Notes under the pieces: model-generated
Database searches by the model: none
What the model was told of the DNA's origin: nothing
What the model saw: the letters and a program-made list of their open reading frames with translations, nothing else
Assembly: GCA_030686995.1 (NCBI GenBank)
Contig: CM060696.1
Location: 110,914,949 to 110,978,948 of the forward strand
Length of the DNA stretch: 64,000 nt
DNA from: Artemisia argyi
Lineage: Eukaryota; Streptophyta; Magnoliopsida; Asterales; Asteraceae
Direction: 5' to 3'
Translations under genes and position numbers: made by a program
Part shown: piece after piece, positions 46,289-57,232 of the stretch
Layout: each line of letters begins with the position of its first letter
Position numbering within the stretch: the first letter of the stretch is position 1

Positions 46289-46541
46289 TGATATCCCCGG
46301 GTCGTGTCCGAACGAGGTGTGAGATGTGAAGTCGAATACGATTTGTGATCGAGTGATTTGAATTGTTTAAGAGAATTTGGAAATTTTAAACTAAGTTAAA
46401 CAAATAACAACTCAAAATAAATCAAATAAACAAACGCATAAAGCACGTAAATCAAATTAACTTAAAACGTAATCTAAATAAAAAACGAAATTTAAAAACG
46501 TAACTAAAAAGGGAAATTACCTAATAAAAACTGAAAATTTG

Positions 46542-46589
<48 letters not shown>

Positions 46590-47128
46590 GGTAAAAAGTT
46601 TTAACAAAATATTAATAAAGAGTTTTAATAAAGAGTTTTTACAAAAATGTTTTAGGAATTTATTTTGAAAATGGAATTTTGGTTTTGAAATGATTTTGGG
46701 AAAAAGGTTTTGTGATTTGGTTTTGAAATTAAGTTTCGGGATAAAAGGGGAATTTGGGAATTTTGTGTTTTGGGTGAAGGGTAAAATGGTCATTTGGTCT
46801 TAGTTGAGAGTAAAAAGGGAATTTTGGGTTTGGTTTTTTGATTTTCAAGCTCACCCCCATGTCACATCCCGGGATTGACTTTGACTTTGACTTTTTGTCT
46901 TTTTCTTCAATAAATGCTTCAAAATGTGTCGAGTCGATCCGGTAATGCTCCATTTCCCATCCAAGCTCCGTTTTGCTCTCTTTTGCCTTGTTTTCAACCC
47001 TTTTGTACCTGAAATACACAAAAACACATTCCAAGAATATTTGTAACATTATATGGTCATTTTTGATGTTTTTGGTCGTTTTTGTGAGTTTTCCGGGCCT
47101 AAAATGATGAGTAAAAGGCCACTCATCA
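46289..47128. mobile_element. Possible solo LTR
   Basis: The segment runs from TGATATCCCC to CCACTCATCA, with the TG..CA limits and an end resembling gypsy A (cctcatca). It contains an (AAT)n tract at 46538-46586. Flanking five bases gtttg and ggttc do not match, so the borders are uncertain. The minus-strand frames here are repeat-driven and not genes. Confidence 0.35.
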
Positions 47129-47570
47129 GGTTCAAGTCCTACATAGGACATGTAAGATAGATTTATGATATAAATATTGTGAGATAGTTAAACTGCCATT
47201 CCAAAAATAAATAAAATTAAAACGACAAGAGTGTTATAATTAACTAATTTTATCATAAGATTACTAATATAATTAATAACTTTTAAAAGAGGTTGGAGAG
47301 AGACATTAGAGATATGAGAAGTTATCTTTGTAGGTGAACTTGGTGCAATTTGTTTCATAGATATCATCTTAGGGTAGATATACTACTGTGACGCAACCAG
47401 GGTGGGTCTCAGAAACTCATGGTTTTTTGTTTCATAGTGTTAATTTTTTTCAAAAACTTTGATTTTTTATAACTTAGTCCCAAAATATTGTGTATGTAGT
47501 TTTGTTTGATTTTCTTTAAAGGCACCAGATATTTTGTGTTATGGTTCCGTCCTTACTACTTCATACAGTA

Positions 47571-47700
47571 CTAGCAGGGTACCCGCACGTTGAGGCGGCG
47601 TGTACCCTGAAATAAAAATTTTCTGTGAATCATGTATTTTAGTTTATTATGTTCTTTTTTGACACCAAATTTACGGATATCAAAAATTTTATGTGAAGTA
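47571..47700 (-). mobile_element. 3' end of a second mini-Helitron-type element
   Basis: The minus strand ends ..GTACCCTGCTAG|T at 47571, as the mini-Helitron does at 36977, and similarity continues for about 110 bp ('ttttagtttattatgttc'). A GGGCTCGAGCCC-like unit appears near 47790. The 5' end is not visible. Confidence 0.55.
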
Positions 47701-48550
47701 TTTCAACTCTCTAACTAAAGAATTTATTTCGTTGTCCTTTTTAAAGTGATTCGTATAATATGAGTCTGTTTGGCCCGTGCCCGTTCGAGCTCGAGCCCGT
47801 TTAGCGTTCAATGCAGAACCACTTTTATGTACAGACTTTACAAAACCATTAAAATGAATCTGGACCATTAGATGAGTTTGATCAAAGGTTAATATTAAAA
47901 GTGCCAAAATTGCAATTAAACAAAATATGAGGGCTTTTTCCAATTAAACAAAACGCTACACACTATATTTTTATCCTCAAAAAGTGCTGGGAAACAATTT
48001 ATTCATTTATCTTCTACATCTTCTCTCTAAACCTAAAAACCACCAACAAAAAACCGCCGCCTCTTTTTGTAGATCTATTTTTCAGCCTGAAAAAAAAATT
48101 AAACATCACACATCTCTTTTGATTGAGCAAGCATCAAGGTTTTTTATTAGAAAAATGAATGAATCGAAGTCATCAAGATCTCAAGAAGTGAAGCGGATTT
48201 TACCGGATTTTGTTTGGAACACGTGAACAGTTGTATTTCAATTATTTTTATTTATTTTATTTATTTATTTATTTTTAGAACGGTGACAGTTCTATTTCAA
48301 TTAATTAGAATGAGCGTATGACATTTATTCTTGGTACTTTGGTTCAGGTTGCTACCATGGCTTTAGTTTTTTTCTCGATTGAATGCAAATAATTTTGGAT
48401 AGCATCACCAATACTTACAACGATGGATTTTTTTAGATATAGTAGTGTCTTATGTATTTTTAGATCACTCATCTTTAGATGTTTCAATCCTGATGACGTG
48501 AATATTTATAAAAGGATAGAAAATAAGGCATGTGACTTATGTATTTATAG
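47701..48550. other. Leader of Helitron 2, gene-free except one short frame
   Basis: Around 47960-48226 the sequence looks like the 5' end of a transcribed gene: a TATA-like motif, a pyrimidine-rich leader, then ATG at 48155 opening 23 codons (MNESKSSRSQEVKRILPDF). I do not recognise it; it could be a captured 5' end or a Helitron leader. Confidence 0.35.
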
Positions 48551-49164
48551 ATCACGTGCAATCCTAATTGGCCGGAGATAAATAGATTTATGCGAGAGCA
48601 TAACCTTCCATCTTCAGATCGCCCCGATGTGCTTACAAGGGTTTTTAAAATGAAGCTGGACCAGTTGATGAAGGATTTGAAAGAGATGCGTTTATTTGGT
48701 CGCATTCAAGCAGGTACTGTACATAAACCTTTACCAATGTATATTTTTATGTAACAAATTGTATGCAAAGTAATATTAATAATAAATGTTTAAGTAACTT
48801 TTCTTTATGATATTTGGCAGTTGTATATACTATTGAGTTTCAAAAAAGAGGACTTCCGCACGCGCATGTATGCTTATTCTTGCATAGGGATGACAAGGTT
48901 CCAAATGCAGATCAGATTGGCAAACACATATCTGCCGAGATACCAGATAAAGAAAGCGACCCAGATTTGTACAAGTTAGTGTCTGATTTTATGATGCATG
49001 GTCCTTGCGGTGCGGATGACCCAAACCAGGTTTGTAGTTCCGAAGGTAAGTGTACGAGACACTTCCCCAAAAAATTCACCCAACGTAGTTCAGTAGACGC
49101 GGATGGCTACCCTGTTTATAAAAGACCTGACAACGGAAGATATGTGGAAAAGAGTGGACATAAG
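48551..49164 (+). pseudogene. Helitron 2 Rep (Helitron-like N) coding region, upstream part
   Basis: Exon 48551-48713 reads ITCNPNWPEINRF and LMKDLKEMRLFGR, typical of Helitron Rep. A 107-bp GT-AG intron (48714-48820) joins in phase to VVYTIEFQKRGLPHAHVCLF, which contains the HUH-endonuclease metal-binding His pair (HAH). The frame continues through PDKESDPDLYKLVSDFMMHGPCG to GRYVEKSGHK, then is cut by gypsy A. The downstream half resumes at 63439. HUH Rep nicks and joins single-stranded DNA during rolling-circle-like transposition. The catalytic Tyr region is expected further on and is not seen in this half. Confidence 0.88.
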
Positions 49165-50571
49165 TGATGCGTGGGAATCGCACCTTGCTTTACCTCTCGA
49201 GGGATCTCGCGAGGCTTACAACCCCCACCAGGCAGTGTACCTGATCGTTGTAGTATAGTATAGTGACAAGTACCGGGGGATTGATCGTTCAGCTTAGGAA
49301 TAGTGTCGCTAGGATTAGAAAACCTAATTAATAGTTCTAGAGATGAAAGATGATTATTTTTGTATTTTTATGTTTTAATGAAAGCAAGTAAAATCTCGGG
49401 TTTTGAAGGAGTGGGTGGAATTAGTTGCTAATCAACTAACCCAAAACTAAGATGCAATCAAAATAAAATAATAAAAATGAAAATAAACTAATTATACTAA
49501 GGTTGTGAGCAGTAATTGGAGAAATTGTGTTTACTTAGACTTCATTACTCCCTAGATATCTTTTACATGTCAATTACTTGTTATACTTGTATGGATGACG
49601 GATTGTATTCCTTAATACCATTCGTGGGGTGGCATACATAACTCCCCAACTCTATGAGCTCTTATCTCCTCCTACACCATGACCCAGCACAACTATAGGG
49701 ATTGTAAACAGTGGCTCATGCATTAAATACAACCAATAAAGACCTAGTACGCCTCGGTTCATGTTTCTTAAGACGTTCAAGCATGTTACCATTGGAGATC
49801 TGCCAGTTTTCTTAAGCCTAACATATAATATCATTCATCCAAGAACAAGAATAGACAAGTAATCAACAAATAATCAACATCTAGGTTTCATTATATCTAA
49901 GCAAACACAAAGAAAATCTAGCCTAGCATAGTAGAATTAAGATAAGAACAAAAGATAAACAACCAACACATAGACATATTGATTGAATTAAGAGTATACT
50001 TATCTCAATTACAATGCAAGGTCTCAAGGGTTTGGAACCCTTGAAGAACCTGTAAAAGAGGCACCAAAATCGTCTTTAGGGTTTCACCAAAACTTCTCCT
50101 CTTTTTATGAAAAAACTAGAAAACTATATATAGGAAAATCGTCCTGACGGCGTCAAGAGTTAAATCTGACGCCGTCAACTCGCCGCCATAAACTTCCTCG
50201 GACGCCCTAGATCCACTTGTGACGGCCTATGTGACGCCGTCACCACCTACGGTAAATTAATCTTGGCCACTTTGACGCCGTCATCTACTCATCTGACGCC
50301 GTCACCAGCTACGGTAAAATATTCATCATGTCTGACGCCGTCAAGACTTAAGTCGTGACGCCGTCACCTTGTATTTCCAGCTTGGATTTTTGGTACTTTG
50401 TCGTTTTCTTCACTTTATGCTCCAAAAACGTCCAAAATAGCCTCTTTTCCAGAATTCACTCTCCAAACACCTAAAATCACAAAAGGAACGATTTAGGGCA
50501 ATATTTGATCAAATAAAGTCGGATTCGGGCTTAAATGACCCCCTAAAAACGGATCATTTTTCGCCTCATCA
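49165..50571 (-). repeat. Gypsy A 3' LTR
   Basis: 1407 bp. The U3 enhancer-like array is at 50145-50367, the TATA box at 50124-50132 and the tRNA-Asp-like U5 segment at 49245-49259. It abuts the upstream half of the Helitron Rep gene. Confidence 0.95.
50124..50367 (-). promoter_or_regulatory. Gypsy A promoter: TATA box and TGACGCCGTCA array
   Basis: Seven perfect copies of TGACGCCGTCA or its complement TGACGGCGTCA stand within 225 bp, upstream on the minus strand of TATATATAG (50132-50124). TGACG is the core site of plant TGA-type bZIP factors (as-1 element), and each 11-mer is two inverted TGACG half-sites around one base. The same layout occurs at 62995-63234 and 35110-35342. Confidence 0.6.
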
Positions 50572-52278
50572 TATACCCTTACACTTGAGATTTGCTTGTC
50601 CTCAAGCAAATGAGCTTTTATTCTACTCAAAAGACAAGTTAGGGGTCATTTAACACTAATATAAAAGTAATTACAACAAATAATCGTTCCACTAAAGACC
50701 AATAGACAAGCACGGAAGTTATATACAAGCACCTCACAAATAGTGTTTAGATACTCACATCTCTCGGGTGTAATAAAGTAATATAACATTATAGAAATGG
50801 AAGATATCTCTCACTACCTGTCATAGCAAAATAGATTACCATAGGCTTGGGAAAGGATCAAACCTCCACCACATGGCGTAAGCACCTAGGATAAACTATC
50901 AAAGAGGTCTTTTTAAAGGGTTATAACGTTAGGTGTAGGGATATGAATTACACGGTTTTGTTGGATAAAGGGAATTTTACTGGTGGCGAGTTAACAATCT
51001 TAGTAAATTACATGTACAAGATGGCGTTGCTAAGCCAAGACTAGACTCGACTTAAGCTAATAAATGAAAAATAACAACAACATAAAATGAACATAGAATG
51101 AAAACGGGATGGTAGTCCGTATGTCTTTTCTTTCTTTTTCTTTTTCTATTTTTTTTTTTCGATTTTTTTTTTTTTTTTTTTTTTTACATACATTCTGTAA
51201 CAACCCGCATTTTCGGGACATTTCTCCTATTCACTATTCATCGATTACTATTCACCGGTCACTATTCATCATTTTACTATTCATCATTTTCGGAGACAGT
51301 TTGTGATTCCGAGAAACGTTCAAAATTTTATTATTCATGTGACACTATTCATTCCCGGAGGAAATCACTATTCATGATCATCATTCGTCATTAAGTAAAC
51401 TAAGTTTACGAGTCTTCAAATTCGCGTAACCAGTTAGGTTTAGCTGCGAATTCATGCATCATTTATTAATGACACTTCATATAGACTGGTGTAGTCTACA
51501 AATTATCATCATCACTTGAGAACCTACACGGATATGCATTATTTCTATATACGTATGCTTAATTTGTAATTAATGATACCACTCAGTTTTACTATTAACG
51601 TATACCCAATACTCCCGACTATGATCCTAACATATTTACATACTCATAATAATAATATAAAAATTATATTATTAATTTACCCGGTGTTTTAAAATCAATG
51701 GCTATACTTTACGGTCGGAGCTTATAACTCCGTCGGTTTGCGTTATTTCAATACGATAATTATTTCAACACCCGATTCTCATCAGGAATATTATTTTACA
51801 ACTTTTACAACTTCGTCGTATTTTATTTCACCTCGTTAACATTTATTTTTAGTTAACCCGGTACCCGATAACACCTAATACATAACAATACCTCACCAAT
51901 ACTTGCACCATGGGACAAGAAAATTAATGAGCTCACAAAACCTTTTTCCATGTTTTGCTCCTTATTTCACTCCTTTTGCCCCCCTTGGACCAAGACCAAG
52001 ACCAAGACCACTTTTAGACCATAAAGACTTTCAACAAGTATATAAACTTCCATCTTTCATTTTTTATTCATTTACAACAAAATAAACTAGCCTAAAATTT
52101 GCTCTCATCCTTTCTTTCTCTCTATATGGATCGACCACAACAAGAACACAAGAAGAATCCACCATTTTTCAAGATCCAAGTGTTTATCAAGTCCTAATCA
52201 TGATCTAGTTGGGGTTTTGTGCAAAAATCCCTAGGTTACTTATATATAATCTTCTCCAAAAACTCATCAAACCTTCAA

Positions 52279-54545
52279 GTAAGTACCTAAATAAATTTAT
52301 CTACTTTTTATACTTCCATTTGATATATTTTCAAGATATATTGGTTAAACATGCAAATATACTATGATCCATACCACTTATTGTTTATTTTTATTTATAA
52401 ACATAGATCTACAATTTTTATTATCAATCTCATGAGATCCACCATTTTTGGTGATGTTTAGGAACCCATGACACCCTAAGAAGGTGTATGGTAGGATTGG
52501 GTATTTGTGAAGTTGATTTGAGATAGTTTGGTTAAGTTCTAAACAAGTCTTGAACTAGAAAAGTTGATATTTACAAACTATAAAAAGGTTCTGTCCAAAA
52601 ATATGAAACGTGGGAAAATCAGTGGGTTTTGGGTAACTTTGGACCAAAGATTTAGAAAATACATTCCGAGACGAAACTATGGCCGAAAACGGGGATAAAA
52701 TCCGAGTTACGACGAAAAAGATATGCTATTTTCAAGATTAATGACGAAAACTATATTTTCTGAAAATATTGAATCTGTCCCGAATTTTCTAGCTAGGAAA
52801 ACTGAGATTTAATGATATCTAGACTAGCCGAGACCTTGAGAAACCTAAAGTATACTTGATTACCTTCGCGGGGATATAAAGAACATAGAAAACGGGCTTA
52901 TAACGAAAAAGATACAAGTGTTTGAAATCCGGCGATATATATATATTTCCATCAGCTTTTCTATTACAATTTTTGCCGCAAAACTGTCTTTGCGAGACAC
53001 CACTTTCACGGCTGTTTTTCTTCATGATCGGATCAATTTGAGTCCGAGCCGTAGTTTTACGAAATCAAGATCTTCCAACAAGCTTTCCAAATCAATTGGC
53101 CGTTCGTCGAATAGACTTATGACGAATAAACTACGACCTCATCTATATACCCGATAAACTATATATTTTGACAGCTTTTACTATAATGAAATTTGCTAAG
53201 TATTGAACATAATACTTTCAAGTCACAACAATGAGAGTCGATTTTCTCACCGATCAAGACCCGTATAGCCAAAAGTTAAATGACGCGACTTTTAGATATT
53301 GTTACAAGGTTTTCAAAAACGCCGAGTTTCATCACTAACCCTTAACGTACAACATTTCGCGACTTGTTTTGCGAGGCCATTTTGGGCATATTTTCAAGTA
53401 ATGAAAATGTTATTTTTTCGACGAAAACCTTATAATTGCCAATAAGACACCAAACCAGGATCGTGGAGTACCGTTTCAACATATTTACCTGAAAAGTGGT
53501 TATTAACTTAACGAGACGTCAAAAATATATTTTTTTCGACGATAAACGTTATTTTCGAAACTAATGAGTGGTATCGATAACATACGTACTTGCATGTGTA
53601 GCATCATTTCATTTCTTACATTAGAAACTATCGTTCATATTAGGTTGCGATTAGAGATCGTGCCTCATTTCAGTGTATTCACTTTTGTCATCATAGCTAT
53701 CGCACCAGGTGAGTTCATACCCCCTACTTTTATCTGTTTTTATATCTGTTTTGGGGGAGAATACATGCTCGTTTTTGACTAAACACAATGCTTGAATGCG
53801 CAATTGTTTACTTAAACACTACTGTTTCTTTGAAGGCTTGATTGATTATTTAAATGCACCTATGTGTATATCGGTTGCATACTTGATTATTTTCTCGCAT
53901 ACGCAAATGCTTTATAAACATGCAACACACTTTATGAACTCTTGCTTTTATGCAACACACTTTATGAACTCTTGATTTTATGCAACACACTTTATGAACT
54001 ATTGCTTTTATGCAAACACTTTTATGGACCACACTGAAACTTAAGCTTTGTTTAAACTATTACGTGGATTAGCCTAAGCCCTGTTATGTCCCAATTATGC
54101 CCATCTCATGAACCGTTAATTCCTGCTGGGAAGCTCGAATGTTATAAATAGATCTATTGGGGGTAACGCCCCCGTTCGGTTTGGTCGGATAGGCAAACGA
54201 ACGTATACCATGTCGAAACACAAGTGTCTGGGATAAACACTTGTCGGGCCCTATATATGATTACATGCTCTTTGAGCATGCACACTGTTATAGCTTCGGT
54301 TGCATGAACTTAGCGCTAGCGTAATAGACTATTTTTCTATGTGATATTATATTTGTTGTAATGATCACACACTCTACTCATGGTCCACAATTCTAATTTT
54401 ACTGTAAAGTAAACACTATTCTCATGACATTGTGAGTCACACAATGGTCACAAAACTCTCTATTGAACTCACAACACTACTGTTTTATTATACAAACTTA
54501 TGAACTCACCAACCTCGTGTTGACACTTTTAGCATGTATTTTCAG
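52279..54545 (+). other. Candidate intron inside gypsy B 5' LTR
   Basis: CAA|GTAAGT lies about 210 nt after the expected transcription start and TGTATTTTCAG|GT lies 269 nt before the LTR end. Both sites are kept in the 3' LTR (58315 and 60582) and in the diverged relative at 2677 and 4325. Confidence 0.45.
53918..54026. repeat. 30-bp tandem repeat in gypsy B LTR
   Basis: About three and a half copies of a unit beginning atgcaacacactttatgaac, inside the candidate intron. The same array is at 59954-60062 in the other LTR. Confidence 0.9.
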
Positions 54546-54817
54546 GTATTAAGCAATGACATGCTACAGGAAGTTTTGGCAGGGCATGGCATGGTCATAG
54601 AAGACTCTGATATTCATATGGGGACCGTTTTAAACTATTTTAAGGGCCTACTTTCGCGCTATTTTTAACAATGTAAACTCAACATTTTTGATTAAACTAT
54701 CTTATACTAAATGATTCAAGTGAAACCATTTTTGAACTTGTGTTGTAATACCAATTGAGTTACACCCCAGCTACATGTATGCTTCCGCTGGACCCGATTT
54801 TTGGGGGTGTGACAGAT

Positions 54818-54830
54818 TGGTATCAGAGCT
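54818..54830 (+). other. Gypsy B primer-binding site (initiator Met)
   Basis: TGGTATCAGAGC starts four bases after the LTR end, the usual plant initiator-Met complement. Confidence 0.88.
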
Positions 54831-56600
54831 TTGGCTATAGCGAACTAAGTGTTTTTAAAACCTAGACTATAGCTACTTTTACGAAAACTTAACCCTATGA
54901 CCGTCACGTGCCTGCCTGCCAAGCTGAAGCCTCATTTGTGGTTAGTTGCTGACTTAGGTGATGAGATTTGTGTCTCATTATCTGATATACTATATTCATT
55001 TATTATAGTTGATTACTATAATTGTATTTCATATAAGCATGTTCACGTATCATATATGTCACGACATTATGTTTCTCCTTGCATAGTTTCATAACTTGAC
55101 CTCGAGTTTGGTCACTTGCTTTTGTCTTTCAGAACGTCTTGGTATTGGTGAAGGACATGGTATTAGTATAACTGAGCTGAGTATTTCAAAATTCATGGAA
55201 CCTCGGTGGAATATAGACTGGTCATCTATATTCAACCCGGGATAGTGAGATATAGGCTGACCACCTATGTCTGACTCAGAAGTGAATTTTGCAACACTGA
55301 GAGTGGTTATAATAAGATTATGTTTGGATTGAATCCTTTACTCAATTTCCAAATGTTTCATTCAGGTATGTGTATACCCTCGTTGTTGGAACATTCATAC
55401 TTTTCATCACTTCGTGAACCACCGATTAGAAACACGTCAACTGGTCATTTCATCTCATGGACATTCACGTCTATGCACGACACACTTACATCACAGTGTT
55501 TTCTTTCATCACAATCTTATTATGTGTAGTTGTCACAGTCTCTTCCCTTCCCACCCTCACTATCATTTCTTTTCCCCACCTCCATATATACTAAAAATTA
55601 GGTGACACTCTATGAATCCGTATGTCACTCATTACTCACTACTCCCTATATTGATAAGTGGATATTATCAATGACCTCCCTAGGAAAGACTTTCCATACC
55701 ATCTAAAAGGAGGATCCCTCGGTACATTGAAACCATTCAAAACTCAACAGAAATCTCAGGATACCACAAAACAATTCGAACCACTATCACTGACCTGATC
55801 ACCAAAAATTCCATCATCTGGGAAAATATCGGCTTGATCGAATTACAAGATTTGTTTAGATGCAAATGCTCACTAAGCAACACCATAGAGATAAATCCAA
55901 CCTCCTAACCAAGACTATAGATTGAACATGTCCTCACCAATAGACTCTAATTAAACATGTTACACACCTATGCATTTGTGCAGACATACATACCTGGCTA
56001 TTTTATCCTCTTAATACTTTCAATTTTAAATGGATTTTTCTCCAAAGCTATACAAAACATATATCTTGTAAGAAATACTTTTCTGAAGCACTTATTTTGA
56101 CAAGCAAATTCCTTTTGGTTAATCTTTTACAAAACTATTGAATGTTAGGAAATTTTAAACATCGATCTTTGGTAAACCATATTATCCACCTTATGTTGAA
56201 AAATTGTCCTATCTTGCATAACTATTAAATTTTGAAACATCAAGGAAAATATTACTTAGAAAGCCGTTTGCTTAAAATTGTAAATTCATTTATTCAGGGA
56301 AGGTTTATGAACAAAACACACAATCTCAACACAAACTTTGAAAACCAATCACTATATTACATCACTTATACATTTAGGATTTTGTGAATTGACGACATAG
56401 ACCTTGGGGAAAATCTTAGTAATGGAGACTAAGCACCGTAGGTGGAGAAAGACTTGATTCATGACATTCCTGTGGAGGAATCACAACCTTATCCTAATCT
56501 ATTATTTTCAACAACACCCTTTGACGGACTTAACCTTGTAAGTCTTTCAAAACAAGATTCATGATATCTATTTCAATTATTTCTAATACAGGAATTTAAT
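54831..56600 (+). other. Gypsy B interior, no surviving gag or RT
   Basis: No long frame and no recognisable gag, protease or RT motif. The 55140-55330 part is shared with the decayed element at 1380-1570. Confidence 0.6.
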
Positions 56601-56619
56601 CCACCTCAAACTCCTAGCG

Positions 56620-57170
56620 ATTTCATTAAGATTCTTTTGGAACTACACCACCTATTATCTGCAGACCAATGGTCAGAAATTAGAAGAACAATTCAAACAT
56701 AGGAAGATATGCTCAGAGCATGAGTGATTGACTCTAGAAATGGTTGGATTAACCATTTGCCATAAATCAGATTCCTTTACAACCATAGTTACCACACGAG
56801 CTTAGAGATTACACCATTTGAAGCACTCTATGGTCGAAGTGCTAACATCCATTGAAGGATCAAAATTTGGAAAAACCCAACTCACTAGTCCCGTAAGCAT
56901 TCATGAAATAACCAGAAATTTCCTACAAATCAAGAATCAGTTACAAGTTCAATGAGCTATAAACCCTTACAACTTCAAGTTGGTAGCCAGATCATGTTGA
57001 GAGTTCTGCCTAAGAAAGGCATGATACCATTCAGAAAACTTCATAAAGTTAAACCCGGTATACACTGGATCATTCAACATTTCTGACAGAGTAGGCCTGG
57101 TGGCCGTCAGACTTGAACCTTGTTAGAGCTCAATAGCTCACACGATAAGAATCATCATCTTTTCACCAAT
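56620..57170 (+). pseudogene. Gypsy B integrase relic
   Basis: Successive fragments on the plus strand, interrupted by stops and shifts, read YYLQTNGQ, EDMLRA, NHSYHTSLEITPFEALYGRS and FQ or LQVGSQIMLRVLPKKG, which follow the order of Ty3/gypsy integrase core, GPY-type module and C-terminal domain. No chromodomain is recognisable. It cannot encode an active enzyme. Confidence 0.75.
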
Positions 57171-57219
57171 ACCACTCCAGAGACCAACACAAACTGAACT
57201 TCGGGACGAAGTTCCTTTT

Positions 57220-57232
57220 AAGGGGGTGAGAC
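57220..57232 (+). other. Gypsy B polypurine tract
   Basis: The purine-rich aagggggtgagac abuts the 3' LTR. The first LTR dinucleotide is TA rather than TG. Confidence 0.8.

Larger units (their letters stand above)
51196..54814 (+). repeat. Gypsy B 5' LTR
   Basis: It runs TGTAACAACCC to GGTGTGACA. It has ACTATTCA words at 51230-51375, a TATA box (tatataaac) near 52038, a candidate intron at 52279-54545 and a 30-bp tandem repeat at 53918-54026. Small frames repeated in both LTRs are not genes. Confidence 0.96.

Noticed and set aside
46289..47128. Definite solo LTR
   Set aside because: Ends look right but flanking 5-bp words do not match, so it is kept only as a low-confidence feature.
46521..47151. 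Two overlapping minus-strand frames with a poly-Tyr run
   Set aside because: Driven by the (AAT)n microsatellite and T-rich LTR-like DNA; no recognisable domain.
47571..48550. 5' end of Helitron 2 at the CTAG near 47571
   Set aside because: Orientation shows this is the 3' end of a minus-strand mini-Helitron-type element; the true 5' end of the Rep-bearing Helitron was not found.
49652..49834. Minus frame present in both gypsy A LTRs (also 62519-62701)
   Set aside because: LTR sequence; absent as a frame from the diverged solo LTR, so not conserved as protein.
53918..54026. CRISPR-like regular repeat
   Set aside because: Repeats are directly tandem without unique spacers and lie in a plant LTR.
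53850..54032. Cys- and His-rich minus frame with VHKVCCIK repeats
   Set aside because: Comes from translating the 30-bp tandem repeat in the gypsy B LTR; not a metal-binding protein.
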